A DNA stretch of 64,000 bases. Source: Chitinophagaceae bacterium (GTDB lineage Bacteria; Bacteroidota; Bacteroidia; Chitinophagales; Chitinophagaceae). The position numbers were made by a program, and so were the translations under genes. Location: NCBI GenBank assembly GCA_016722465.1, contig JADKJC010000002.1:758501-822500 (forward strand), written 5' to 3'. Below, in pieces: positions 53,329 to 62,991 of the stretch; within the stretch, counting starts at the first letter, position 1; each line of letters opens with the position of its first letter. Under the pieces are notes generated by a model. It was not told the DNA's origin, searched no databases, and saw nothing but the letters and a program-made list of their open reading frames with translations.

Positions 53329-53353
53329 ACAATTCTACTCAATTATTCAGCAA

Positions 53354-56300
53354 TTACTGCTTAACAACTTTTATATTCAGTACTTCGCCGCTGGCAGTAT
53401 ATACTTTTACCAGGTAAATACCTTTTGCCAGTTTGGAAATGTCCATTTGTGAATTTACCTGTGCTGTACGTTGAGCAGCCACCTGCCTTCCATTCACGTC
53501 AAACAACCTGATCTCAGCAACCCCTTCATAACCGGTAAGGTTAATGTTCAGTTTATCCTGCACAGGATTTGGATAGACAGTCAGTAATTTTTTACTGCTA
53601 TACACAGGTACATCAGCTCCAGGCTTTGTTGCTGTACCTGTAGCAACTTTTAACGTGTAGCAGCTCGTGGCATTGTTGGCATTGTTGTAGCCATATACCC
53701 TTGCATAGTATGTACCTGCAGCAGCAGTGTAATTGATGGTTTCACTGGTAGTGCTTCCGTTTTGAGAAATACCCACCTGTGTAGTACCATTGCTGCTGTA
53801 CAAACGCAGATCATAGTCTGCCGGTAATGTTGTTAACGTAAGTGTGATAGTGCCTCCTGTAGTAATAACAAATTTATAATAGTCATTATCGCCACTTGGG
53901 CTCAACAAGCCGGTAACATTTGTATTGAGCGGAATTTGTGCAGCCCCGGTAGCTGTTCCATTGGTGCTGTTATCATAAGTACTGGCACAGCTTGTACTTA
54001 CTGCCGTTGCTGTAGCTTTAATAGTATAACAGGTAGCGCTGTTGGCACCGCTGTAACCAAATACTTTTATGTAATAAGTACCTGCAGCCTGGCTGGTTAA
54101 ACTAACTGTTTCCGTAGCAGTAGAACCTGCGCCAGACCCGATTTGAGTGCCTGCACTGTTGTAGATGGTCATATCAAAATCTACACCTGATGGGCCAACC
54201 AGGTTGTAAACAATATTGTTAGTGCCAGTGGTCGTGATCTTGAAATAATCAATATCTGTAGCAGTTGTAATAGCCGCTGAATTGGTTACACCAGAAGTTA
54301 TTGCAGCAGCAGTAGCCAAAGTTTCATTTGGTTCAAATGCAGTTCCACATGCAGATGCAGCAGTAGTAGTGAACTGTGCAGCTGTTGCAGTGCTTGATCC
54401 GGATGCACAATTGGTAGTTACCCTCCAGTCGTACAAGGAAGAGGCAACCAAACCAGTTAAGCTGGCAGAAGTGCCAGTTTGTGCAGTTGAGAAGCTTGTC
54501 CAGGTAGCGGAGGCGTTCAATTTATAATCCACTGCATAGCTAACGGCGCCGCTTACTGCAGTCCAGCTAACAGTGGCACCACTTGAAGTGATGGCTGAAG
54601 ATGCTAAACCTGTTGGTGCGTTACATACAGGAGGTGCAGTAGTGCTGAACTGTGCAGCTGGTGCAGCGCTTGATCCTGATAAGCAGTCGGTAGTTACTCT
54701 ACAGTCGTACAAAGAAGAAGAAACGAAGCCAGTTAAACTGGGAGAAGTGCCTGTTTGTGCTGTTGAGAAACTCGTCCAGGTAGCGGAAGTATTCAATTTA
54801 TACTCCACTGCATAGCTAACTGCACCGCTTACTGTAGTCCAGCTCACAGTTGCTGTTGTTGAAGCAGGAATTGAAGTTAAACCTGTTGGTACATTACATA
54901 CTGCAGGTGCAGTAGTAGTAAACTGTGCTGCTGTAGCAGATGTAGTACCAGAAGGACAGGTTGCACTTACTCTCCAGTCGTACAAAGAAGAAGCAACCAA
55001 ACCAGTTAAGTTGGCTGATGTTCCTGTTTGTGCTGTTGAGAAGCTTGTCCAGGTAGCGGAGGTATTCAATTTATATTCTACAGCATAACTGGTAGCAGCA
55101 GTAACAGCAGCCCAGCTAACAGCAGCTGTTGTTGAACCCGGTGTTGAAGACAACCCTGCTGGTGCAACGCATACCGTTTGTGTAGTGAACTGTGCAGTTG
55201 CGGCAGCGCCAACACCTGAAGTACAGGTTGCAGTTACTCTCCAGTCATACAAACTTCCTGAAGCAAGGCCGGTAAGGCTTGCAGTAGTGCCTGTTTGTGC
55301 AGTGGAGAAACTGGTCCAGGTAGCTGATGTATTCAATTTATAATCCACTGCATAGCTGGTGGCGCCGCTTACTGCTGCCCAGCTAACATTGGCGCTGGTA
55401 GTAGTAACTGATGATGAAGCCAAAGCAGTAGCAGTTCCACATGCTGACCCAGCAGTGATGGTAAAGTTGGTATTTGAAATATCAAAGAAGATATTACCTA
55501 CTGCTTCAATTTTGATCCTGGCAGTGGTAGTTGGTGTGTTTGGAATCACCAGTGCTTCTGTACCGTCATTGGGTGTGCTGGCAGCCAGTACAGTTGGGAA
55601 TGTTTGCCCGCCATCAGTACTCAATGAAATTTTTACATTGGCACAACTAACTGGTGCAGCTGTTGTACTTGCTACAGACCAGGTAATTGTTTGTGTTGAA
55701 TTTCCTGCATAAGACACAGCAGTATTGGGCGCAGAAACAGCAAATGGACCTGAAGCGCTGTTAACTGTAACCACCATGTCAGTAAATTGTGTTTGACCAA
55801 CGCTCACAGGAGCAGTGGAACTGTAAGGAGCATTGTCTCTCACGGTCAACCTGAAGTTCAATGTTCTTGCTACAGAACTCAATGCCTCAGTATTGGCACC
55901 TGCATCGCCACCCGATAATGGGCCGCTGATGAGTGCACCGGCAAGAATGGTTGCCAGTTTAGGGAAATACCTTGTTGGAGAAGTGGCAGGAGCAAAAGAA
56001 ATCCAGTTAGGGCCGGTTGTTTTGGTAGCACTTGCCACACTATTTGCTCCGGTAGTTGTTGAATTGTCATTTTGTTCCCAGCTGTAAGTCAGTACATCGC
56101 CTGCATCGGCATCTGTTGCCGAACCAGTGAGTGCAAAAGGCGTGCTTTTTGGAATGGTATAATTGCTGACGGCAGCAACCACTGGTGTTGCATTGCTCAG
56201 GGTAGTGGTCACCGGGCAGGTTTTTGTATTCAGGTTAGCCTGAATTTGTGCGATAGATGCCTGGTGATAGAACGCAATAGAATGAGGTGCCAGATCCTGG

Positions 56301-57460
56301 CTGGTAATACCTGCATAACCCATGATAGTGATACCGGAACCGGGTTCCTTATTTACACCAGTCCCTTCATTACTCATAGAGAATGTATGGTTGGCACCTA
56401 ACTGATGTCCAACTTCATGTACAACATAATCAATATCGAAGTTATCTCCCTGCGGAATACCATCAGCAGGAGAAGTATAACCACTTCCTTTTGATCCATT
56501 GGTACAAACACAACCGATACAGCCTGCGTTACCGCCACCGCCGGAAGCGCCGAACAAATGCCCGATATCATAGTTGGCATCCCCAATAACCGAAGTAAGG
56601 GTTGATTGCAATTCCGCATTCCATGCCCCGCCTGATCCGGTAGCCGCTGCAGAATACGGATCGGTGGATGCGTTATAATAAATAACATTGGTAGATGCTG
56701 CAACCAGGTTAAGATGAAGCGCCAGGTCTTTTTCATATACGCCATTGCACCGGGTAAGTGTAGCATTGATAGCAGCCAGCACCAAACTAACCTGTGCAGA
56801 ACTGGTAGCACCAAAATAATTGGAATATTCAGCTGTAACCGACTGGGCTAAACGCATGGTCTTTAAGTTGCCGCCAGACCTTGCAATAATACCGGCGTTG
56901 CCTACTTCTTCGTTGATACCAACGGCCAGTTTTTGATCTACAGTAGAACAGCTCCATGGTAAACGCCCTGGTGTCCGTTGGGATTTGAACACTGCATATA
57001 CATTGTGGTCCTGAGAATAGGGCTCAATGAATTCAGCCTCTCTATCCACTCTCAAAACCATTGTTTGTACACCCTGTGGAGAATAGCTCAGTTTAAGTGT
57101 TGCATATTTATCTGTAATCCCTTTACCGGAAAAAGACCTGATCTCCGGAAAACGTGCCTGCAAAGCAGGTTCAAAGTTAGAAGCTTCAAACAGTTCAAAC
57201 TGTTCAATTTGCCCATCCGCATTTGGCAGGGAAATAACTGTTGAGTGCCGGGAAGTATTGCCGGCAACAGAAAATAAATCCTGCCTTAATGTGGCAATAT
57301 CTAAATTAAATAATTTAAATTCCTGTGGAAAGGAAAGTCTTGCCACCGCTTTGTCGGTAGTAATCCTACCAAGATCGGTGTGCGAAGACCAGGCATTCTT
57401 TTGTGCCATCACAGCATGCAAAAATGTGAATGACATGAAAACCAGTAGCAGTTTTTTCAT
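53354..57460 (-). CDS. Reprolysin-like secreted metalloprotease with FN3, PPC and T9SS sorting domains
   Basis: After a signal peptide (MKKLLLVFMSFTFLHAVMAQ) come a pro-region, a zinc protease with HEVGHQLGANH (about residues 346-356, extended HExxHxxGxxH; metzincin/Reprolysin type), a Met-turn-like MGYAG, a PPC/Ig-like section, four FN3 repeats (about 677-1040) and two PPC domains (about 1060-1270). The C-terminus (YPNPVQDKLNINLTG...LVKVYTASGEVLNIKVVKQ) is a type-A T9SS sorting domain. It should be secreted and surface-attached through PorV and PorU. The substrate is unknown. Confidence 0.92.
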   Translation of the reverse strand: MKKLLLVFMSFTFLHAVMAQKNAWSSHTDLGRITTDKAVARLSFPQEFKLFNLDIATLRQDLFSVAGNTSRHSTVISLPNADGQIEQFELFEASNFEPALQARFPEIRSFSGKGITDKYATLKLSYSPQGVQTMVLRVDREAEFIEPYSQDHNVYAVFKSQRTPGRLPWSCSTVDQKLAVGINEEVGNAGIIARSGGNLKTMRLAQSVTAEYSNYFGATSSAQVSLVLAAINATLTRCNGVYEKDLALHLNLVAASTNVIYYNASTDPYSAAATGSGGAWNAELQSTLTSVIGDANYDIGHLFGASGGGGNAGCIGCVCTNGSKGSGYTSPADGIPQGDNFDIDYVVHEVGHQLGANHTFSMSNEGTGVNKEPGSGITIMGYAGITSQDLAPHSIAFYHQASIAQIQANLNTKTCPVTTTLSNATPVVAAVSNYTIPKSTPFALTGSATDADAGDVLTYSWEQNDNSTTTGANSVASATKTTGPNWISFAPATSPTRYFPKLATILAGALISGPLSGGDAGANTEALSSVARTLNFRLTVRDNAPYSSTAPVSVGQTQFTDMVVTVNSASGPFAVSAPNTAVSYAGNSTQTITWSVASTTAAPVSCANVKISLSTDGGQTFPTVLAASTPNDGTEALVIPNTPTTTARIKIEAVGNIFFDISNTNFTITAGSACGTATALASSSVTTTSANVSWAAVSGATSYAVDYKLNTSATWTSFSTAQTGTTASLTGLASGSLYDWRVTATCTSGVGAAATAQFTTQTVCVAPAGLSSTPGSTTAAVSWAAVTAATSYAVEYKLNTSATWTSFSTAQTGTSANLTGLVASSLYDWRVSATCPSGTTSATAAQFTTTAPAVCNVPTGLTSIPASTTATVSWTTVSGAVSYAVEYKLNTSATWTSFSTAQTGTSPSLTGFVSSSLYDCRVTTDCLSGSSAAPAAQFSTTAPPVCNAPTGLASSAITSSGATVSWTAVSGAVSYAVDYKLNASATWTSFSTAQTGTSASLTGLVASSLYDWRVTTNCASGSSTATAAQFTTTAASACGTAFEPNETLATAAAITSGVTNSAAITTATDIDYFKITTTGTNNIVYNLVGPSGVDFDMTIYNSAGTQIGSGAGSTATETVSLTSQAAGTYYIKVFGYSGANSATCYTIKATATAVSTSCASTYDNSTNGTATGAAQIPLNTNVTGLLSPSGDNDYYKFVITTGGTITLTLTTLPADYDLRLYSSNGTTQVGISQNGSTTSETINYTAAAGTYYARVYGYNNANNATSCYTLKVATGTATKPGADVPVYSSKKLLTVYPNPVQDKLNINLTGYEGVAEIRLFDVNGRQVAAQRTAQVNSQMDISKLAKGIYLVKVYTASGEVLNIKVVKQ
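54338..55430 (-). repeat. Four tandem FN3-encoding repeats
   Basis: Units of about 270 bp recur with marker CCAGTCGTACAA-type words near 54424, 54700, 54975 and 55240. They are highly alike in DNA, suggesting recent duplication or gene conversion within the protease gene. Confidence 0.85.
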
Positions 57461-57644
57461 AATCAGTTTTGGGTTTTAAATTTATTGAAACGATGAATAT
57501 AGAGAGATTTTTCAATATGATTGCAAAGCGTGGAAAACTTCTTTGGCCCCATTAACAAGCCGTTTACAGGGATAATACGAGGTAGTTTTACGTGTCAAAT
57601 TGATTGCTGTTTGACAGATGCCCTGCAATTGCTAACTTGCTGCC

Positions 57645-58301
57645 ATGCTAAAACCGGCTTTCAGTTTACTTAAAAAAGATGTGCTGCTTGAACTGAGGCA
57701 ACAACATACATTGTATGGTATACTATTGTATATCGCATCTACTGTTTTTGTATTGTCATTGGCAGTTGATCAGCTTGATGCAGATGTATGGAATGGTTTG
57801 TTTTGGGTAATACAGCTATTTGTATGTGTCAATGCTGTAGCCAAGAGTTTTCTGCAGGAAAGCAAAGGTCGGATGTTGTATTATTATACCATCGTTTCCC
57901 CGGGCGCCTTTATTACGGCCAAATTAATCTACAATGTTTTCATGATGATTGCAATGAGCTTAATAAGCCTGGTACTTTATGCTGCCTTTTTAAACAACCC
58001 GTTGACCAATGCATTTTTATTTACAGGCATCACTGTCCTTGGAGGTGCAAGTATCAGCCTGGTATTTACCTTGATGAGTGCCATTGCTGCTAAGGCAAGC
58101 CAGAATGCAGCTTTAATGGCGATACTTGGCTTTCCGGTAATTTTGCCGCTTTTATTACTATTAATGCGGCTGAGCAAAACAGCTTTTAATGAAGTTTTTA
58201 GAGAAGGGGCTTTACTGAATTTAACCGGGCTAATCATTGGCCTGGATGCATTGATCATTGCTATGGCCGTAATATTGTTTCCTTATTTATGGAAAGAGTG
58301 A
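57645..58301 (+). CDS. ccmB: Heme exporter/cytochrome c biogenesis permease CcmB
   Basis: The 218-residue protein starts FSLLKKDVLLELRQQHTLYG, a CcmB hallmark, and has six membrane helices, with VKSFLQESKGRMLYYY-like loop after helix 2. CcmB and CcmA form the ABC unit that releases holo-CcmE. Here it stands alone: the next ccm genes, ccmC and ccmD, begin 4.7 kb away after a minus-strand block. A near-match -7 box (TAACTTGC) lies 4-5 nt before the ATG. Confidence 0.9.
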   Translation: MLKPAFSLLKKDVLLELRQQHTLYGILLYIASTVFVLSLAVDQLDADVWNGLFWVIQLFVCVNAVAKSFLQESKGRMLYYYTIVSPGAFITAKLIYNVFMMIAMSLISLVLYAAFLNNPLTNAFLFTGITVLGGASISLVFTLMSAIAAKASQNAALMAILGFPVILPLLLLLMRLSKTAFNEVFREGALLNLTGLIIGLDALIIAMAVILFPYLWKE

Positions 58302-58329
58302 TTGAAATTGATGATGGTTAAAAAAAATA

Positions 58330-61023
58330 CTACTGGAATTTAAAGTCATATTGAAGGGTAATTGTTAAAGGTCGTAAAGCAACACTGGATTTACTTGTCA
58401 TATTTTGCAGTATATTTTGTGTAACGATGGTTTTGTTATTCGTAAGATTGTTCAATTTTATTACAAAACTGTGTTTTTTCTTCGTAAAATATAATAGTGA
58501 ATTAATAAAGAAATAATGCTGTTTATTTGAAATCTCTGTTGTGGAAGTAATAAAATTTACCCCGGTTGATACAGTAAAAAGGTCATTAATAAAATAATTA
58601 AGTGAAAGCAAATTATCTATTACGGACGATTTGCTGGTTAACCCAACAGAGGTAAACTTATTGCTTCCTCTTGAAAAGCTAAATGAATTTTCCAAACTTA
58701 TTTTATGAATTTTCTTACAGGAAATAATTCCCGACATCATAATATTATTATTTTCAATTGGTTGAAGAGTATTGTTTTGAAGAATAAAGGATTGCGTATT
58801 AAATAAGTTGAAATTAAGGCTGATATTTGTTTTAGCTAAAGGGATATACTTGCCAGCTGTAAATATAACAGATCTAATGCTGCTGCTATTTTTCATCTGT
58901 ACCGCAGATTTTGAAAGTAAAATGCCAATATAAGTTTGCTGGTATATCAAATCGCTTTCTCGCTCACCATAAGAGACCAGGCAATTACCAAACACTCCCT
59001 TCAGTACATTTTTATAAGATGCATGTATACCGACACTTCGGGTTCTGAAGGTATTGAGCAAATAGTCATTTTGTATAATTGATCTGTAATTATTTAATAA
59101 ATAACCCAACGTGTTGCTGGCCCAATTACCTGCTTCATTTTGAATAGCCAAATTTAGATTTACATCTAAATAATTGCCGATTTTTTTCGACACATTAAAC
59201 CTTGGGGAAAAGAAAGCCTGGTTATTAGAAGCGTTAAATTGTTGAGTGGTGTCGATTCGGTTTAGGAAAGTAAGGTTAACCGGCAACAGCAAATTAAAGA
59301 TGATGGTTTTGTAAGTATAAATTAATTCTACCTGAGGCTCAATCCTGAGTTGACGTTGCCGCAAATTATTTTTGAAACTGTCATTTAGTATTGTAACAAT
59401 ACTGCCGGTTTTTTTTTCAAGATGCGACTCCAAATAGTTGCCTTGATATTCACATAGTACCCTGTATTTTTGTTTAAAATGAAACAGTGTTGACAAAAAG
59501 GAAACAGAATTAGTTGAAAAAAATTGCCATTTATCCGCAAATTGTGATAGCCTTTCGTACTTAATATCGTTGTTAAAATATTCCGAAAATGGACCGGGTT
59601 TTATACTGAGGAATTGTGGCATCGAGGTTAACCCAATTTGAGATTGAAACCGGATCAATGACCCTTTAATTTTCTTATACCATATCAATTCATTGTCCAA
59701 CTGATAATTTGGCCGGTATAAATATTGAGACAGATTGTTTTTGTTTGAAATCTGGTCTGAAGTATTACTCCAGTCCAGTGTAACCTTAAAATTATTGTTC
59801 AGATAAGTTTTTTGAGAATTCCTGGTATAATAAATATTTCCTTTTAATAAATTCTGATTGGTAGTATTGCTATGATTTTCAAATATCCTGATAGTATCCA
59901 TAGGGAAGTAATAATTCATTTGGCTTTCCAGATTTTTAGTCACCCGTTGGTTTAAATAAGAAACCTGGTATTTGACCTGGTCTGTTTTGTTTATGGCAAA
60001 AAGTGCATTTGTATACGCAAGAACAGAAGAATTAAAAAAATAAAACCGCTCATTAATTAAAGGTGGTGCCGGCTCAATAATTTTGATAACTTCCCCTGGT
60101 AAACTTTTATACCTTGAGTCCATAAAAGATTCATCTGAAGTCTGTTGCTCAGTAATTTCCCTGGCAATATTCTCCCCATTGTTATTCAACTTTATACCGT
60201 GTAAAAACTGGATGTTTTTACTGAATTGCATAGCGTTAACCGAAGTGTTGTATAAAAAATTGTTGGCCTGCCCGATGTTTGCATTGGCAAAAGCTATTAA
60301 TTTATTTCGTGAGGAGGCTTTAAGCTGCAGATTAAGCGCAGGCGAACTGCCGGATTCAATACTATCTAATATCTGTTTGTCCTGATGATTTTCCAGCACC
60401 TGCACTTTATCAACATCGTTCAATTGAATATTTGCATTTGCAAGTCCATAATTTCTCCCCAACATATCTAACCCATCAATATAATAATGACTAATTGGTT
60501 TCCCATTAAATGAAATCTGACCATCTGTAGTAACATTTATACCGGGGAGTTTTTTAATAACATCGCCTATGAATTTATCCTGCCTGTCAGCAAAACTTCT
60601 GGGCTCATAGACAATGGTATCGCCTTTTTGGCTTATTGGGTACGTTTGTATGTTAATTTGCGGCAATGCCACAATACCATGATTTAATGTAACTGTCAGA
60701 CGTTGATTTTTCCCTTCTAAAGTTTTTTTAAATGCAGTATAGCCTATATGTGAAATTACCAATTCGCAAAATTCCGCATTGCCTATTGTCAGTTTAAATA
60801 AACCGTTTGATTGTGAGAATGCGTATGCTTTTATTATCCCGTTTTGTAATGCCTTAATGCTTGCATTACTGATTGGATTACCAACGGTATCGGTGACTGT
60901 ACCGGTTATCGTATATTGTGCAACGGCACAATTAAACAGCGAAATTGATATGAATGTAAGTAATAGCCTCACAATAACCACGTAATTGTAAAATGGAAAG
61001 CCTCCGGCCAATCGAAATTTCAA
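58330..61023 (-). CDS. TonB-dependent receptor-like outer-membrane protein
   Basis: A signal peptide ends near VAQ (about 36). A CarboxypepD_reg-like domain (about 37-120, YTITGTVTDTVGNPISNASIKAL) precedes a plug-like domain (about 130-260, DKFIGDVIKKLPGINVTTDGQISFNGKPISHYYIDGLD) and a large barrel to residue 897. No TonB box is evident. At 897 aa it is typical for receptors encoded next to GLPGLI genes. The region is visibly A+T-rich. It lies 28 nt after ccmB and on the opposite strand; its ligand is unknown. Confidence 0.82.
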   Translation of the reverse strand: MKFRLAGGFPFYNYVVIVRLLLTFISISLFNCAVAQYTITGTVTDTVGNPISNASIKALQNGIIKAYAFSQSNGLFKLTIGNAEFCELVISHIGYTAFKKTLEGKNQRLTVTLNHGIVALPQINIQTYPISQKGDTIVYEPRSFADRQDKFIGDVIKKLPGINVTTDGQISFNGKPISHYYIDGLDMLGRNYGLANANIQLNDVDKVQVLENHQDKQILDSIESGSSPALNLQLKASSRNKLIAFANANIGQANNFLYNTSVNAMQFSKNIQFLHGIKLNNNGENIAREITEQQTSDESFMDSRYKSLPGEVIKIIEPAPPLINERFYFFNSSVLAYTNALFAINKTDQVKYQVSYLNQRVTKNLESQMNYYFPMDTIRIFENHSNTTNQNLLKGNIYYTRNSQKTYLNNNFKVTLDWSNTSDQISNKNNLSQYLYRPNYQLDNELIWYKKIKGSLIRFQSQIGLTSMPQFLSIKPGPFSEYFNNDIKYERLSQFADKWQFFSTNSVSFLSTLFHFKQKYRVLCEYQGNYLESHLEKKTGSIVTILNDSFKNNLRQRQLRIEPQVELIYTYKTIIFNLLLPVNLTFLNRIDTTQQFNASNNQAFFSPRFNVSKKIGNYLDVNLNLAIQNEAGNWASNTLGYLLNNYRSIIQNDYLLNTFRTRSVGIHASYKNVLKGVFGNCLVSYGERESDLIYQQTYIGILLSKSAVQMKNSSSIRSVIFTAGKYIPLAKTNISLNFNLFNTQSFILQNNTLQPIENNNIMMSGIISCKKIHKISLENSFSFSRGSNKFTSVGLTSKSSVIDNLLSLNYFINDLFTVSTGVNFITSTTEISNKQHYFFINSLLYFTKKKHSFVIKLNNLTNNKTIVTQNILQNMTSKSSVALRPLTITLQYDFKFQ

Positions 61024-61093
61024 CCCAGAAACATTGGTTTAAATAATCCACCTGTTTATCTTTTTCAATACAGAAACTCAAAGTCCATACAGT

Positions 61094-61918
61094 TCAATCT
61101 TCAATAGTTAATTCAATCGGGTTATATTCCTCTGCAGACTTTTTTACAAATTTATCAAACTCAAGTTTCTTTTGTTCATCTCCAACAATTTTTACAGAAG
61201 CGCCAGTTGCCATTTCAAATTGTCTAAAAGGGTCTTCTGCTATTTTCTTTTTTAACTCCATTATCTTTTTTAGACCCGTCTTTATGCAGGCATTTTCCTG
61301 CACACTCAATGTGTCGTCTGCTTTTGAAAAATTAATCAATTCAAAAGAATAGTGACCTTTGGTATCGGATATCTTAACAATCAATCCCGGTAAACCATAA
61401 AATTTCCAGGGACCATATGACAGGGGGATATCCAGGGCAAACCAGGCAATGTATGATCTTCCCCGAAAGTTTATAGAGGCTTTCTGGCAACGTAAATTAT
61501 TTATTAATGAAGTGTCAGCAAAAATCATCCATTTGCCTGCAGGGAGGGAATCCTTATAATAATACGAGTTTATTAAAACAGTTTCAAAAACAGCTAAATG
61601 TTCGTTGTCGTTATAAATAGTTATCCCACCTTTACCCGATTTATATTTCTTTGAATTTGCTATTCTATCCTTTAATGAAAGACCATTTTTCATATTTTCA
61701 TTCAAAATTGAGTCCCCCACTCTTTTATCTTCACTAAAATATTTCGAGAAGGCAGCAGTTATCTTCAAATTAAACAATTCCGATTCATTGCTTTTTTCCT
61801 GGGCTGGGTATTTACAAAAGGTAGATTTGTATTTGCAGGAGTAAATGACTGGATACAAATCCTGCGAAAACAAAAGACGGGTGTGAATAATTGTAAAAAA
61901 AAATAATAAATACTTCAT
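61094..61918 (-). CDS. GLPGLI family protein
   Basis: The name-giving motif is exact (FYGLPGLIVKISDTKGHYSFEL, about residues 165-186), after a signal peptide (MKYLLFFFTIIHTRLLFSQ). The 274-residue secreted protein is of unknown function and restricted to Bacteroidota. It lies 70 nt upstream of the TonB-receptor-like gene on the same strand, and follows the small secreted protein gene, so the three probably form an operon. Homologues commonly sit next to such receptors. Confidence 0.9.
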   Translation of the reverse strand: MKYLLFFFTIIHTRLLFSQDLYPVIYSCKYKSTFCKYPAQEKSNESELFNLKITAAFSKYFSEDKRVGDSILNENMKNGLSLKDRIANSKKYKSGKGGITIYNDNEHLAVFETVLINSYYYKDSLPAGKWMIFADTSLINNLRCQKASINFRGRSYIAWFALDIPLSYGPWKFYGLPGLIVKISDTKGHYSFELINFSKADDTLSVQENACIKTGLKKIMELKKKIAEDPFRQFEMATGASVKIVGDEQKKLEFDKFVKKSAEEYNPIELTIED

Positions 61919-61940
61919 ACCTGTAATAAATAAGTATCAA

Positions 61941-61969
61941 CATAAGAACCGGCTTAACCGGTTCTTATG
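61941..61969 (-). terminator. Perfect hairpin upstream of the GLPGLI gene
   Basis: A 12-bp perfect stem (CATAAGAACCGG / CCGGTTCTTATG, loop CTTAA) lies between the small secreted gene and the GLPGLI gene. No strong T run follows on either side, so it may be a weak terminator or attenuator. Confidence 0.55.
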
Positions 61970-62030
61970 TGCAAGAGGAGATTGTAAAACGGGCCTGTTT
62001 GAATAATCAAGTTAATAAAAACCAGCCATA

Positions 62031-62378
62031 TTAAGATTGGCATATCCCGATCCCACAATATTGATTGTAAATACCGACAATAATTGTAAGAATTTCTGCT
62101 GTACTGAACACGTTTGTGTCAAAATAAAATGTACCTGATTGCCCACAGGCAGAAATTTCGAGTGTAAAACAACCGGCGGTAAGCGCTTTGCTATATTGAT
62201 CAACTTCGTTCTTTATTTGATTCTTCATTTCCGTCAGTTGCTTTTCGTAATTGTCTTTATCAATTACTACCTTGTTAAAATCAAAACTTAAAACTTCTTT
62301 TTCGGTTTTTGATGTTACTTGTGCCTGGGATGTGATAGCTATCAATCCAAGGATAGCGACGAATAATATTTTTTTCAT
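62031..62378 (-). CDS. Small secreted Cys-containing protein
   Basis: The signal peptide MKKILFVAILGLIAITSQAQ is followed by a charged linker (about 21-65) and a C-terminal region with four Cys (GCFTLEISACGQSG, QYCGIGICQS). The layout, leader-like charged part plus Cys-containing tail, recalls secreted peptides or natural-product precursors, but no family is recognised. It lies upstream of GLPGLI and the receptor gene on the same strand, with a hairpin between. It could be the exported ligand or partner of that system. Confidence 0.6.
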   Translation of the reverse strand: MKKILFVAILGLIAITSQAQVTSKTEKEVLSFDFNKVVIDKDNYEKQLTEMKNQIKNEVDQYSKALTAGCFTLEISACGQSGTFYFDTNVFSTAEILTIIVGIYNQYCGIGICQS

Positions 62379-62991
62379 TGTCTAAATTTTTTAGAAGTGG
62401 CCCCTTACTTTCAGTATAATCTGGCGCTGTTTCAGGGTTAAATTCCGCCGCATTTAATGAGAATGATCCAAAAAAATCTTTTGCCTGGTGCTTAATAACC
62501 CAGGCCATGCTTACCGCAGTTTTCAACTTGGTTTACTAATTTCCCTACTCTTTTAAAATCCGGTTTTCGGGGATAGCCGTGACAAATGGTATTGAAATTC
62601 AGGATGTGTTCAAAAAAATCAGCTGGCATTGATTATTCAAACATACTTTAGTGCAGTATCTGGTACAAAAGAAAAACACCTTTTTAGGGAATTTCCCCAC
62701 TGACCTGTTGTGTTGCAGTGCCCCCATACTGGCTCTGCTGCTTTTTCACTTAGGTATATTATCGTTACAACCGAAGAAAGCTATTAAGTGAAATATTGAT
62801 GATGCTGCCTTTAATGGAGTTATTGTTTCCTCATCATTAAAAATAAAATTTCCATTCTGTCAATCGTTTAAAAGCTACAATTACGCTCCACAGAATAATT
62901 TCGCATTTTGTACTGGGCAGGAAAAATTTAATTATTACTTTTTTAACCTTTACCCTACCTTTGCGGCACTCTCTAAAAAAAGCATTTTATT
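62379..62991. other. Intergenic region before ccmC, with a decayed ORF
   Basis: About 613 bases. A minus frame from 62508 (or TTG 62526) reads MAWVIKHQAKDFFG...LNAAEFNPETAP and overlaps the next gene; it resembles small AWxIK-type proteins and may be a remnant. The last part has a good promoter (TACCTTTG, 62956-62963). Otherwise nothing is recognised. Confidence 0.4.
62956..62963 (+). promoter_or_regulatory. -7 box TACCTTTG for ccmC
   Basis: An exact TAnnTTTG match ends 28 nt before the GTG start of ccmC. It gives ccmC its own promoter although it is cut off from ccmB. Confidence 0.5.
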
